This document shows positions 35,111 through 50,045 of a DNA stretch of 64,000 nt, piece after piece. A program made the translations under genes and the position numbers. The stretch spans positions 26,423,404 to 26,487,403 of the forward strand of contig CM042536.1 in NCBI GenBank assembly GCA_023630585.1, in the 5' to 3' direction. Each line of letters opens with the position of its first letter. Position 1 is the first letter of the stretch. Below the pieces are notes generated by a model. The model saw only the letters and a program-made list of their open reading frames with translations. It ran no database searches and was not told the DNA's origin. The stretch is from Cranoglanis bouderius. Lineage: Eukaryota > Chordata > Actinopteri > Siluriformes > Cranoglanididae.

Positions 35111-38100
35111 GCTTCAGAACCGACTCACACTCACGCTTTATTGAGTCTGGCAGGTCTGAACTTTGTGTCCCTCACATGAGCTCGCTGAGGTGATGAGGTG
35201 AAAAGCAGAACATAGATGGAAAGGTGTATTTTTTTTCTGAAAGGAGGCTTTGTGAAAAAAAAAAATCACGAGAAGGATGGATGAATTTTAACTTTCATAT
35301 TTAACAGATAAACACAGCATTGAATATTCCAATACCAGTATCAGGTACTGATATCATTGCACATTTACTCATATAATGTTTCAATACCAACATCCGATAC
35401 TATGTGACGTTATCATGCTACGGAACAGGCGGCACAAAAAGACAGCGATCAGGATGTATTTCACGATTATTGATGCCAATCAAAGCAAAGCAGACAGCAA
35501 ACTGTTTTCTGCATCCATACTGATAAAAAAAAATGTTTAAATTTGTTCCGCTTATTTAATTGTCCGTCATATTTGGATGGGAATAGACTTAGCTTTATTT
35601 TGTCACTGAGTCAGAAGACATACAAGATATGAGTCGGTAGCACCCAAATGCACGTAGAGAGGAGTAGAGCAGGATACAAGTATTTTTACAACCATTTCCA
35701 CATTGCAAATACAATAGCTGTCGTCAGCCATGCCATTATGTCCAATAAGAGACTCATTTGGCAATGAGCCAGTTTCAGGAAAGGAAGTTACAAAGGACCT
35801 GAGGTTCTGATTTTAAAGGTTAACGCTAAAATCAAGACTCTTATGTATATAGGGATTACAAACATTTTATAAATGGCATTTGATAATTTATAAATATTTG
35901 ATAATTACATTTGATTCTGCATCGGACATTTTATTTTGTGAGACCACTAGGTTTTACACTTGAATCGACTTCTAAACCAGGACGTTTATGGAGCTTGGAC
36001 TTTTTTTTTCTTTTTTTTTTTTTTTTTAACTTGCTAGGGATTAGTTTGCCTTTAAAAAGATATAATTCAAAATGGCAGCTCATGTTTTTGAGATTTAAAA
36101 AAATTAAAATCATAAATTCAAATTAAAAAAATAAAAATAAATTAGGCCGAAGTAGACACTTTCAGAATGGTACTCTGCATGGAAGTCAACGTTTAGCCAA
36201 TAACAGTCGCCTGTCACACTCAGCTTCAGGAAGTGGAATGAAGTGAAGTGAAGATGAGATGAACCACAGGAGAGAAAAAAAATCTTTATTGAATGTGATG
36301 TGTATATAATTGAAATATACAAAGTTCATATTCAAATACTTTTGTCGGCTTCCAAGCTCCTTACACTTTGGACAGTCCCTTGTAGATTTCTACATTTACA
36401 AATACTTGTTTTAAATGAATTTAAATTATTAAATTATTTAATTTTAATAGTTCCTGTACAACAATACTCATGCCAAGTGTTGGTGGAGATTTCAGTTACG
36501 TTTCATGAAATTTGGAAACTATGGGTATACTTTGGATAAATCATGGTGGTGGGAGAAGACACCAACATGAACTCTGTAATGAAGATCTTGTTTACAGCAC
36601 TGAACATTCTCACTGAACACAGAGAGAGAAATGTGACTCTGTGGAGTGGACTTGTGGTTTTTGGCCACTCTTATGGACGTTTTCGTCCCAGAACCTCGAC
36701 TAAAGGTTGTGTAAGATTTTCAGAAATCTATGGTTTCTAAGATTACCGCAACCCCAAACCTCAGCTAAGTGTAATTCTAACCCATCTCATGGAGCAGCTT
36801 GAACCTTACTACAGTTCTACACAAATAGCTTAAAGCTAAGAGAATTAGCCACTAAACCCTAGTGGATATTATCAGCTCCAAAGTATAAAAATCAACAAGG
36901 ATTAGGGATGGCAGATGCAATTACCTTAATCTTTATGTAGTCTTTGTGAGACAGAGGCGCTTCTCGTAACTTATCTTTATCCTAAAACCATACTTTAATC
37001 CTAACTCTATTGTGCTTTAATTGTCAGTTGAAAGTTTGTTAACATTTTGAACATGAATACATGACAAGCAATCTTAGAGAGAAAAAGCTCCATGGTGCCC
37101 TTAAGGGGTCTTCATTTTGTCCCACTAATTGAATCCTTTAAGGTTTTACAATGAACCCTAGAACAAAGGGTTTAATAAAGAAAGCCAGAACCTTTTCTTA
37201 GTTCTAAGCAAATTAGTTTTGATACGGTAAAGTAACATATCCAAACGACTGGCTTGAATGATTCCTTGAACCAATCTGAACCAACATTTTTTCAGTTCCC
37301 TTCACAACTTTAGTTCCTACGTGCAATTAGTTCCCAGTTACTGTTTGATGTGCAAAAAAGCAAGGAAAACTTGTAACCATGGTTTCATCTTATCCTGCCA
37401 TATAAGACCTCTCATTAAATGTGTATAGAGACATTATGGAGAGAAATAAAGCTTGAAAGGAAGTGGGAGAAATTGTTGGTGCCTTTGGTGAATGAACATA
37501 GCTAGTACTGTACAGTTAGCTTACTTTGCTAATCTGTTAATGAAGCTAGTACTAAGTCTATCATGTAACTCAAACACCTAAAAGCGACAACAATAGCGGT
37601 TGCTACACACCCACAAGAGACAAACTACAAGCAACAAGAGTGACTTGTCTCCTGCTAGTTTAAACCATCTAAAGAAGCTTTTGAGCAGCCATTTTTTTGT
37701 CCATATAAACTCCACCACAAATCCTTCCTACACACTGCAATCATCTGTACAGTCCACTTTAGCTTGTGTTACATCTGAGTCCAGGCCAGCAAAACTGACA
37801 GCAGTGACAGAGCCGTCATCTCACACCCGCTGCCCTGCTGCCCTCAGAACGTCAAATTCCTTCCTCTGGCTCTTAACACCTGCTCCTGACACCCATCTGA
37901 AGGACAAGAGGGGGGCAGACATGAGAAAGAGAAGCTGTTTTGGCTCAGGGTGTCCTATAGTAAGCACTCGCCGCTGGGTGGGCACTTGAGAGGCAGCTGT
38001 TAGGCCGGGTTTTTATACAACGCTAAAGAGTCGAGGTCCTAGATTGAGACTGTACTTCTTTGACTTGATCTGCTTAAACCCTGTTTTGAAAACACCAAGC

Positions 38101-38740
38101 TGTAGCTCACTTGTGCTAAGCAAATGTTGTTGCCTTGCTCAATATGTGATGCCATAAATCATGCTAGACAGAATGGGGGTGTAATGCAGTGACGCTATCT
38201 GTATCTGTATCTGTGTAATGCTCAAAATAACCGTATCGGTATTCAGATTTAAACCTGAACTGGGTGTGGCCTAAACCAGAAGAGGCTTTGTTGTTGTTGT
38301 TGTTGTTGTTAAATATGAAAGCTACCACTATGTCCCTGTAAACACTGGAAAACATTGCGGACAAAAACCAGAGGTAGAAATGCCAGCACTGTCAGCATGG
38401 TGTTCATAATTGCTCTTAACTATAGATGTGCATGAGACTGTTTTTTACTCCTGCTCATGCAGTTATTAGCTTTTTTTTGTACTGCTTGTGATATTTTACA
38501 AATTTAGTCAGTTCTGTGGACGGCACCACTATTTTTCTGTCACCCAGTCTCCTGGTCCCAATGCACACCTCTAGTCTGAAACAGATGCCCCATGAACCTT
38601 TCTGGCAAAAAAAGATCAATAGTGTACCTCTTATTGGTATCTGTATTTGTACGCTTTTAGAACACATTATCTGTTAATTATGAATAATATATTTGTATTT
38701 GTTACAACCCTACTACTATTAATAGTTTAAAAACTATTTG
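35111..38740. other. Intergenic, unassigned, with degenerate repeats
   Basis: Near 35325-35440, aataccagtatcaggtactg-type words resemble a decayed palindromic element. A similar tctgtatctg/ccgtatcggt patch lies at 38195-38245, and (GTT)n at 38289-38310. The open frame at 37600-37989 has no ATG at its start and no family features. No gene seen. Confidence 0.45.
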
Positions 38741-38744
38741 AATT

Positions 38745-39060
38745 GGCGAAATTGCAATTACACGAAATTGTTTTGCATGGTCTTTCACAGTGATGTTTGT
38801 TGGTAAATGACACTTTTTAGCTGTACTCAGTTTGACGTGCGTGAATCGAAAAGGGCTTTGACTGAATGTGCGTTGTGATGATGTCACATGATAAGTCTTG
38901 GCCCAAATCTGTGGAAAATCTGCGGTAACTTTGAAAAATTGCAAGGTCCTCTGAATATTGCGGAGTTTACTTGATTTTGTGTTCATTTCAAAATCCTGGA
39001 GGGACTGCTTATTGGAAGTTACAGTCTTGAGGGAAAGAATGTCTGCATCGACACTGTGTG
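38745..39060. repeat. Candidate DNA-element remnant
   Basis: Contains the phrases gatgatgtcacatgataag, ggcccaaatctgtggaaaat, aatattgcggagtttac and aaatcctggagggactg, which I associate with a dispersed fish repeat. No ORF. Class not determined. Confidence 0.4.
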
Positions 39061-40870
39061 GTGCCAATCCAGAAAGTTTAAGTCATTATAATTTATATTC
39101 TTCTTCATTATAATAAACACTATTGGAGACATACACCATGCTGAGCCACCCAACAACCATCTTCCCAGAACATGTTTGTTACTCGACTCTCGAAATAGAT
39201 GCTTATCTGCCATTAATCAGCGTACCTGTTGAGGAAAACCCAGTCACCCACCACCTAAAGCCAGTCAGCCCTGGCATCGAAGAGAGCAGTCACGAATACC
39301 AGCATATGCAAAAAGCAGTCTGGCATTGAACCAAGCAACTCCCAGCACCCTTATCACCTGCATCACATCCTCCATTGAGCTACACTCCCCATGATACCGG
39401 CTCCTGCACAGGGGCCCTGCTCTTTTCATCATCGGAGGAGGCAGGGCCCAAGACATGACCACTCACATTCACTTGTCCTCAGTGAGTCACCTGCCATTTC
39501 AGACAGAATGGGAGTTGTACCCTGTAGTGCAGCATTTGGGGGAATTTTATTGAGCTGAAATGGTGGCATGAGAAGGTTTGATTTTGGAACCGTTTACGTA
39601 GGCTGAATCTACAGGTCAAGTTCGGACAAGTGGATGAGTGCATAATAAAAATGTATTTTTTTTGTTATCATGTCTTGATTTTAATCAACTATAAATGTCT
39701 GAAGATGCTGTAAAGAAAACCAGTTGAATGCCATGATTCACCATTCTTGGGAATGCAGAGTTGTTGGATTTCTTACATAGATTCCCGTCAGTTGTTCCAA
39801 TTCCAAGGAATTCTTTCTGAGATCAGGTTGTCCGAAGGGCAATCAGGTAGCTAAGCCTGCCAGTTTGAAAAAGCCTGATGAATCATTGGCATCAACCGTG
39901 GTTTTATCTTATTGTTCGCCGTTGTGCCCTAAGCTCCAAGTCTCCAGCGTCGCCGACTCAGCCGCTTTTAATCTCCAGACAGTGATGACACCATCAGCTC
40001 TGATAGGGCCCACAAGATAGTGCAGCCCAGTTCTTCTCAAGCAGTTCAAGCTACCCAGGGCTGTGGAGGCTTAAGGCAGGTATAGACAAGCTCACCAAGA
40101 GGGGCTTAGTGGCTATGCTTGCTCTCTGAACGAGGGAGGAGGGAGCAAGGACATTCCACTTCCATTTATCTCACTCTTACAACGATATTTATCTTTGTTC
40201 ATCTCCCGCTGGGTCTTGCTTTTGTCCTGTATGACTTTGAATACAACTTCCATATGCCTCATCTTCGTCTGATCACTGTGCTTTGCTCTTTGTGGACCTA
40301 TGTTTAGTAAGGTTATCTATGCAGTGAAAAGGTATACTTTAGAAGAAACAGACTGATCTAATAATTTTCTGTTGACTCATTTGCATGTTAAGTCATACAT
40401 CATCATTGTCATCATCATCCATATTTTCAACGTTCAATACTCTGACTGATGACTGGCTTGTGCATTTGCTTAATTTTTCATTCATCCATACTCAGACTGG
40501 GACTTACTAGGGAGTATAGCTGCTTCCTGTAAGGCACCATGCCGCAGTTACACAGTAATATTCACTCTGCTTTAACTTGGTAACTATCAGTGAAAATCCA
40601 TGACTCTCAGCGTAAACATCCCCTAGGCACTGGTAATGCTATCTGGCCAGACCGAGTAGACTGACATGGGTGGGGGCGGAAGCACACTTATAGTGACAGA
40701 CTCACACCTGGAAAGTCTTGGACCATTAAATGATGTGTTGAAATCTGGGTGTTCCTTCAAAGTGGTATATATACACACAATTACGAACTACTCTTGGACT
40801 ACTGGTACTTGAGACTCAATAAATATTTGGTTTGGTTTTTACATCCATCCACTTACAAACATGTAGGGAA
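39061..40870. other. Intergenic, no gene seen; complex block at 39780-40060
   Basis: Mostly unique sequence. 39780-40060 is GC-balanced and repeat-free (for example gccgactcagccgctttta) and could be regulatory. No ORF with family support. Confidence 0.4.
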
Positions 40871-41300
40871 AACATACAGATGGCTGACAAATTAAAGGAA
40901 AACCAGTATATAGTTTTTTTAGTAAGGTGTTGGGCCAACATGAGCCACAAGAACAACTTCAGCACCGTGTCAGAGATACCTACAAGTCTATAGAGCACTG
41001 TTGTTCCAAAAGATATTCCATCAGTTGGTGTTTTGATGATGGGCCTTGAGCACTGTCTAACACGTCGCTCCAAAATCTCCCATAGTTTCTACTGGGTTGA
41101 GATCTCGTGAATTCATTTTCATCCTCATCAAACCATCCAGTGGGCCCTCGCGACCTGAGTTCATCTTGGAAAAGACAGAGAATAGAAATGCTAGGATAAA
41201 GGTGATGAGTCAGAAGACGTTTGTATTGATGATTAATCGAGTGATGATTCCCTTTAAAGGGACAATTGGACCAATCCATGCTGAATTCCTTCACCACCCG
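40870..41300 (-). mobile_element. Tc1-like remnant (3' part of transposase gene)
   Basis: The minus strand reads the C-terminal part of a Tc1-type transposase across two frames: WFDEDENEFTRSQP (a decayed SPDLNP-type region), then LERRVRQCSRPIIKT and SSKHQLMEYLLEQQCSI. Upstream, the catalytic-core part is only faintly readable. A relic of a further Tc1 subfamily. Confidence 0.65.
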
Positions 41301-42192
41301 TTACTCAGTGTGCAAACAGTAATAGAATTTTATATGACATTCATGTATACTTGTCTCCAAATTAGATGCACATACTTGGCCACTGATGAAAAAAGTTTAA
41401 AAGGTTTAAAAAAGTGCTTGACATTTTCAATTCTGAATTTATTTTCAGAAAATACCTATCAAGGACCTGACTGATTCTTGCATCAAGCAGATGTTGAGAT
41501 GAGTTGAACACTCCTAGTCTACTCCCATACTCTGTATGAGATACAGACAAGCTTCAGTGGAATCTTCCAGATGCTCTGTGGCTCCGCTTGTCCTTGGGCG
41601 AAGTACAAGTGCTTAGTCACTCTGCAATAATTTGGTCCTGGTTCCCAGAAAGTGCATTTTGATACTTGTATTTGATCCTTTTCTCTACTATCTAAGGTGC
41701 AGTTTTGAGCAACTTTAAACATTTTAATACCAAGTAGAGTTATTTATTAGCAGGTAGGGAATACATTTTTGCTGTTAGATAAAATTAATAAACACACACA
41801 CACACATTTGTATTCAAATTTGTATTTGATCGTAGAAAAAAAGAGCATGTCTACTGAATTAAAATGCTTTTGTGTTTTGTATTTTTGTATTTTTGTATCA
41901 CACCAGAGCTAGTCTACAGCTAGAAATTCTCCAAGACATTAAACATTTATCAAAGGCAGCACCTTGTGCTCTGTCATGAAAATAAAAGTTCATAAACGGT
42001 GCACCAGTGCTTATTAGAAAATCATACTAATTTATACGTGCATGCATAAATTCACATATTTATTATGAATAAAGTACTTCATCTTGGGTCAAGTGAACTG
42101 TGAATTTGCAAGTGTGTCCATGTGCCTGAACTTGTCAGGAAGGAAATGAAGAGTGTAACCTGACTAATTTTCGAATGTTGTTATTATGTTTG
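41301..42192. other. Intergenic, no gene seen
   Basis: AT-rich, short CA run near 41793-41808. Nothing assignable. Confidence 0.5.
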
Positions 42193-42407
42193 CAGTTGCG
42201 TTTGCATAAGTATTCACCCCTGTTGCTGTGAAACCCATAAATTAGTTATCAGAACTGTGCAATTTAAGATACACTGTTCCTGGCAATTTTGCTGACAAAA
42301 ATGGACAAAAATATCAGGGTACAGATGTTCAAAGCTGATAGAAATATATCCCAGCAGCTGTAATTGTGGTTCTACCAAGTAATAAACACAGGTGGTGTAT
42401 GTATATA

Positions 42408-44054
<1,647 letters not shown>

Positions 44055-44275
44055 ACCAACTAATGCCTACTTTTTTTTCTTTTCTTTTTTTTTGTGCTGT
44101 TCTTTTTCTTTTTTGTGCTGTTGGCTAATTTACCTCAGTGAAAGGGGGATGAATACTTATGTAAGGCACTGTATTTTTTTTCCACATAATTGTTTTTTAT
44201 TACTTACCTTGTGTTCCAGTAGCTAGTGACCTGAATGCTAGCAGGCAAAGCTGCTACGATGCTGTGAAAAAGCTA

Positions 44276-45601
44276 CAGTGCTGTGAAAAAGTATTTGCCC
44301 CATCCAGATTTATTCTGTTTTTGTATATATCTCATATTAAATTGTTTCAGAAATTAAAACAAAATCTAAGATAAAACAAAGGCAACCTGAGTAAACACAA
44401 AATACAGTTTTTAAAAGATGTTATTTATTGAAGCAAAAAAATGTTATCCAATACCAACTGGGCCTGTGTGAAAATTTATTTGCCCCCATAGTTACTAATT
44501 CCCCAAATGTAATGTATGAAACTGTATTCATAATGGGGTTCAGCTGGATTAGACTCAACCAGGCCTGATTACTGCAAACCCTGTTCTATCAAATCAACAC
44601 TTAAATAGAACTTTTTCAACAGCATAAAGTTGGTTAAAAGGTCTTACCCAGCAACACACCATGCCAAAGTTGATAGAAATTCCAGAAATGATGAGGAAGA
44701 AGGTGAAACATCAGTCTGGGAAGAGTTACAAAGCTATTTCAAAGTCTCTGGGACTCCAAAGAACCACAGTGCTCTCACTTATAGTGCTCACCATTATCTC
44801 CAAATATAAAAAGAACTCAGCACAGTAGTGAACCTTCCCAGAAGTGGCCGACCTTCCAAAATTCCTCCAAGAGCACAGCAACTACTCATCCAGGAAGTTT
44901 CAAAAGAACCAAGGACAACATCAAAGGAACTACAGGCCTCTCTTGCATCAATAAAGGTCGCTGTTCATGACACTGGGCAAAAATGGCATCCATGGAAGTG
45001 TGGCGATGTGAAAACCACTGCTAACCCAGAACATTAGGGCTCCTCTGAATTTTGCCAAAACACACCTTCATGATCTTCAAACCTTTTGAGAGAATGTTCT
45101 GTAGATTGATGAGTCAAAAGTGGAACTGTTTTGGTCCTGTTATATCTGGCGTAAACCAAAAACAGAATTCCACAAGAAGAACATCATATCTACGGTCAAG
45201 AATGGTGGTGGAAGTGTGATGGTGCGAGGATGCTTTGCTGCTTCAGGGCCTGGGCAACTTGCAATAATTGAGGGAAACATGAATTCTGCTCTCTACCAGA
45301 AAATCCTAAAGGAGAACGTCCAGTCTCCAGACTGATCTCCAGTTATCGGAAGCGTTTGGTTGCAGTTATTGCTGCTAAAGGTGGCACAAACAGATTTTAT
45401 GTTTAAGGGGGCAATTAGATTTTCACATTGGTGATAGGTGTTGGATAAATTTTTTTTTTGCTTCAATGAAAAAAATAAAAACTGTATTGTGTGTTTACTC
45501 AGGTTGCCTTTGTTTTATGATATATTTCATTTGAATATCTGAAACTATTTAGTATGAGATAGGTAACAGAAAAACAGAAGGAATACTTTTTCACAGCACT
45601 G
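44276..45601 (+). mobile_element. Tc1-like transposon, internally deleted (1326 bp)
   Basis: Ends cagtgctgtgaaaaagtatt (left) and, as reverse complement, cagtgctgtgaaaaagtatt (right), with TA on both sides (44274-44275, 45602-45603). It carries a decayed plus-strand transposase lacking its 3' core. Confidence 0.93.
44661..45410 (+). pseudogene. Decayed, deleted Tc1-like transposase
   Basis: Starts MPKLIEIPEMMRKKVKHQSG with helix-turn-helix KSYKAISKSLGLQRTTV, and stops near 44826. Further blocks: SGRPSKIPPRAQQLLIQEVS, IWRKPKTEFHKKNIISTVKN, GGGSVMVRGCFAASG, MNSALYQKILKENVQ. Near 45325 it jumps to the extreme C-terminus (rklvaviaakggt-like), so the second catalytic Asp and the Glu are deleted. 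Confidence 0.88.
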
Positions 45602-45603
45602 TA

Positions 45604-46862
45604 CATGTTAAGTTCTTGCTAATGCTCAGGGAGAAACATAACATAAAGTTAACGTCCCTGGTACAATATTACTTTAGAAAACCAAATTTTTAATTGATCA
45701 GGATTTTATACAACTTAGTGACTAACAGCATGGTTTCTGAAGGATAGCTAGCATTAGTGTTAGCATAAGCTATCAACCACCGGCATGCTATTAAGTGAAG
45801 TGGCAATCTGAGCTCATGTCTTCCATATTCAAAATACAAAATATATTTTTACAGTATTGTATATATTATTTTCATACATTTACATTATATATTTTATTGT
45901 TGTTGATATCAGAAGCATTTAAGGCACCATGTAGCATGAATATGCTAAAGCAGAGAAACAGGAAAAACAATACATTCGTTTCCAGGTACAGAGTTTGCTG
46001 ACAGTCTCGCAGGATGATTTTTCATCGACATAACTGTCCCCTTTTCACCCGTCTGTTTTTGCAGCACAGTTCCTCAAGTCATCGCCCCTCACCCCCATCC
46101 TGGCGAGGACCTCCAGTGTCAGAGCGATGGTTTTGCTTACCTGCTTTGAACAATACCTGTGAACACCTGCAGAGAGTGTGATATGTGTGTGTGTAGGTAC
46201 ATGGTCAAGTCTAAGCATGGTTTGGGAGGGGGGTCCAGCACTCTTACACACACTTTACCACAGGTGCACGCCGCTATTGTGCCTCAGCGCAGGAGGGTCA
46301 TGTCTTCTCAGGCTCGGGCTTACCTGTCACTCACCTGGGTTCTTTGATATGACCGAGCACTTGAGCAGCTTCCTGTGCGGGGCTTAGCATTCCTGCGCTT
46401 AGGGTCACACAGGGCACGCTTTAAAGGGCTGAGCGAAAGCTCGGGGGAAGCTGCTGTGTCATGGACTCGCTTGACAAAACGACACTGTGATTGTTTAGTC
46501 AACTGCATGCGGATTACCAGCCATTCCTGTCACGCCGATCAAAACAGCTCTCTGCTTAATGGTTATGACGAGTGACTAATAAATGGAGATAAAAAGCAAA
46601 AGCACTAAGAAGCACTACTTAGACAGTGTAACAGCCGAACTCAAAAGCAAATCATAACAAGCTATCATTCACTCTCTCAGAGAGGACAAGTGTTATGAGA
46701 AGTATTTTATTTGAGAATTTTCACAGTATAGTATTTATCACTAGCTATGCCACGCGAGCATATCAGCAGAGCTGACATGACCAAGTCTACCGGCTTCTGC
46801 ATGTCAACAGCCGATAAGGCACAAGTGGGAGTCTTTTTCCCGGAGCAGAGGCCCGGAGTGGC

Positions 46863-46902
<40 letters not shown>

Positions 46903-47222
46903 TGCTGTGCCTATGTGACGCCGTGTACCAAGATACAGGCAGAACACAGTGAACTGATGAGGGCCTCAGCGTCCGATAGAGAACACCGACGAAGGCCTGC
47001 CTCCATGGTGGTGGAATATAACCTAGTGAAAACTAAAGGAATCATTGAACACAACCAGTGGCCTTTATCCAAAAGATTCTATCCAAAAGATTATTTTTTT
47101 TTCTGTGAGTAGCATGGATAGACTGTATTAATTAACAAATATATTTGTGTCCTTGGATTAGGTGCATTTTGGACCTGAATAGTTAGTAAACTCTTATGTT
47201 GCAAGCAATTATCCTGATTGTA
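45604..47222. other. Intergenic; complex block about 46000-46560 and a CA tract
   Basis: 46000-46560 is GC-balanced, repeat-free sequence with several short open frames but no family support; it may be regulatory. The 121-residue ORF at 46747-47112 crosses the CA tract and is not credible. Confidence 0.4.
46865..46901. repeat. (CA)n microsatellite
   Basis: About 18 CA units. Confidence 0.95.
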
Positions 47223-47890
47223 CACTCACCGAGCACTTTATTAGGAACACCTGTACACCTGCTCATTCATGCAATTATGAAGAGCAATGCATAAACACAT
47301 GCAGATATTCACATCAGACGTCAGAAAAGGGGGGAAAATGTAATATCAGTGACTCTGGTCAAGGCAGGCTAGTTTGAATATTTCAGAAATCTCCTGATTT
47401 TGATGCAAAACAGTCTCTTAGAGTTTACCCAAAAATGGTGTGAATACAAAATTTTTCCAGTGAGCCGAAGTTCTGCAAGCAGAAATGCCTTGTTGATAAG
47501 AGAGGTCAGAGGAGAATATTCAGACGGGTTCAAGCTCACAGGAAGGCTACAGTAACTCAAATATCTACTCTTTACCACCTTGGTGAGCAGAAAAGCATCT
47601 CACAACATGTTGAACCTTGAGCAAGAGACCGCATCGGGTTCTGCTCCTGGAAGAACTGAAATCTCAGGCTACAGTGGGCACAGGTTCACCAAAACTGTAC
47701 AGTTGAAGCATGGAAAAACATTGCCTCGTCATAACATTGTCTGTGGAACCCGATGTGGTCTTCTGCTGTATTTTCCATTCTGATGTTTGATAAGAAGCTC
47801 TTGACCTGTATCTGCATGATTCTATGCATTGCCCTGCTGCCACATGATGCGCAGGGGCACAAGGGTTCCTATTAAAGTGACCGGTGAGTG
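47223..47890 (+). mobile_element. Tc1-like element, internally deleted (668 bp)
   Basis: Ends cactcaccgagcactttatt and (reverse complement) cactcaccggtcactttaat, flanked by TA (47221-47222, 47891-47892). The interior retains pieces of a plus-strand transposase gene: aatatttcagaaatctcctg, gtgagccgaagttctg, cagtaactcaaata and gaagcatggaaaaacattgc. The catalytic 3' half is missing. The end sequence is a very common one in fish genomes. Confidence 0.85.
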
Positions 47891-47892
47891 TA

Positions 47893-49740
47893 TATTACTT
47901 GTACATATATTTTATTTTGGTTATTTAAATATACTACTGACATAAAAATAACCTTTACATGTTATGAGTATATTCCACTCTGTTAGGAAGAACAGGCCTA
48001 AAAATGTGGAACAAAGTGAAAAAAAAAGTGAAAATACAGCAAGATCAGCAAAATTAGTCACTGCTGTAGAATAATGTCTGACCTTGAATGTGTTTATAAA
48101 CCTCCCATATTTAAAACTAATGCAAATGAATTAAATTTGATTTGATGTAACAATGTAACAGTACATTTCTGTCCACAAATTTCAAGTGCAAAAAGTTGCT
48201 CAACCCTAAAAATATAAGTAGAATTTATTCAAAAACCTTACTTAAATAAATGTAATGCAGTAATGCCCACCTCTGCCTATCATATTTGAAATTCTATATA
48301 TTAAGAATGCTATAAGTCATCACTGCTATGACAATTGTGTCTGCTTAATGAACTATCCTAAAACACCCTTTATTTTTATCTTGCCAACTATGCGTTATGA
48401 GATCTGAAGGAGATTGTAGGCTGTAGTAAACATTTTGTCACATGTGACTCATCAGAGCTTACCGGTAAATCTCACTGAGTTGTTGATTGTTTGAGTTCAG
48501 ATAGACAGCCCACTGCGTAAACTAGCCAAGTGTGTGTTGATGTGTTCTTAAATAGCTTCGCGAAGCCAATAATAGAAACATAATTTATTTTTCTGTAACT
48601 CGGGACGATGAGAGAGGGGTGTTTGCTGCATCGTTGTTATGAGTCGCACCATTTTTATCGCAGAGGCACTGTTCTGAGGAAGGCGATAAAATGACAGCCG
48701 GAATTCTAAACAAAGTGAGCGGTGTTATGTCTAGAGCGTTCACTATCGCTGGGACTGTGATGGCATTTAACATTGGGAATGGGACCTACTGGGTGGCTCT
48801 GTGTAGATTAAAATGAACTTTGCTTGTTAAGGTAGCCACTCTGTCTCTATGGGGCTGAGAGACGAGCCAATGCACATCAAAATATATTTGAATACGTAAT
48901 ACAAAATCCCCCAAATGTAAATGCAGCGAAATAAATGACAAAATACTGCATCCAAATAATGTATCACAATAAAATACAGTATTTTGTAAAAAAAGATCTG
49001 TAACCTGTACTGCAAAAGTAATGTTAGCTACCAAATAATAGGCAGTGCTTATATGGGTATGCCTTAGAAACCTAAATTACCTAACCTACTGTAGGTTTAA
49101 GAAACCTAAAACTACAATGTAAGGGATTTTATGATACTGTCTCTAAATTGTTTCAGTATTACAAATAGTTCTGAGAGAACTTAAGATACAGTAGCTACAA
49201 GAATGCCTGCTTGCTAGCATCCTGCGTGCTAGCTAGCAAAAATGATGATGCATAAAAAATACAGGATTAGCAACCATGTAAAATCTTTTAAACACTTAGT
49301 CATGAAGGAAACTAACACATTGCTACCTTGTTCGTTTGTGTCATACTGAAATATACTGTATATATAGATTTTACAAATTTAAAGAAAATGTGAAAATGTT
49401 ACCTAAAGCAGAGTAACTAGCATTAACTTGCTATTATGTAAACTAGCTGACAGCTGCTGGTGGTAAATAATAGCTCAATTGTTAGCCAGCTGAGTAATTA
49501 TCTAAACAAAATAACAGATTAAAAAGCTACAGTTGCAAGGAGAGGCTATTGCTACAGGAGCTAAATGGGTTAGCTAGTTAGACAAATTCTGTGATATGGA
49601 CGGTGTCCCTCAAGGGCTCTTTTGGGACCACCACACCTGCTCTAAACATCCACCAGAATCACATAAACGTCAGTTGACACGATTACACACAAAGCTAAAA
49701 AAACAAAAACAAAAAAACAACACAAAAGTATTTTGGTATA
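47893..49740. other. Intergenic; complex block at 48540-48830
   Basis: AT-rich, with a GCTAGC-rich stretch at 49190-49580. No gene seen. Confidence 0.5.
48540..48830. promoter_or_regulatory. Candidate regulatory block
   Basis: About 290 bp of complex sequence in AT-rich surroundings, with ttctaaacaaagtg (forkhead/Sox-like word), two GATAA-type words (gcgataaaatg, tttatcgc) and catttaacattgggaatggg. Conservation untested. Confidence 0.3.
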
Positions 49741-49744
49741 AACT

Positions 49745-50045
49745 ATATACAGTGGGTGGGACAGTGGGTAGGTCATTTGCTTCAATCCTGAGCTCAGATT
49801 ACTGTCTTTGTGGAGTCCCACAAGTTTTCCCCATGTCTGTGTGGGTTTCCTCCGGGTTCTCCATTTTCCAGTGGGTGGATTGGCTATGCTAAATTGTTCT
49901 GTGTGTGTATATGTGTGTGTGTCCTGTGCATTACATCCGGGGTGAACAGTGGTCAATGCCCACTGTTTCTGGGATAGGCTCCAGATCCACCTCAACCCTG
50001 ACTACAATAAAGCAGTTACTGAAGATGAATGAATGAATGAATGAA
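49745..50045 (+). repeat. Fish SINE-like repeat with GAAT tail
   Basis: Begins gtgggtgggacagtgggtag, continues tgtgtgggtttcctccgggt, gtgggtggattggctatgct and ctgggataggctccagatcc, and ends in (GAAT)n at 50025-50045. The simple-repeat tail fits a retroposed SINE-like element. Related fragments are at 1930-2010 and 10991-11220. Confidence 0.75.

Noticed and set aside
37600..37989. 129-codon ORF in the desert
   Set aside because: Begins without ATG, Ser/Thr-rich low-information sequence, no family motif, no splice context.
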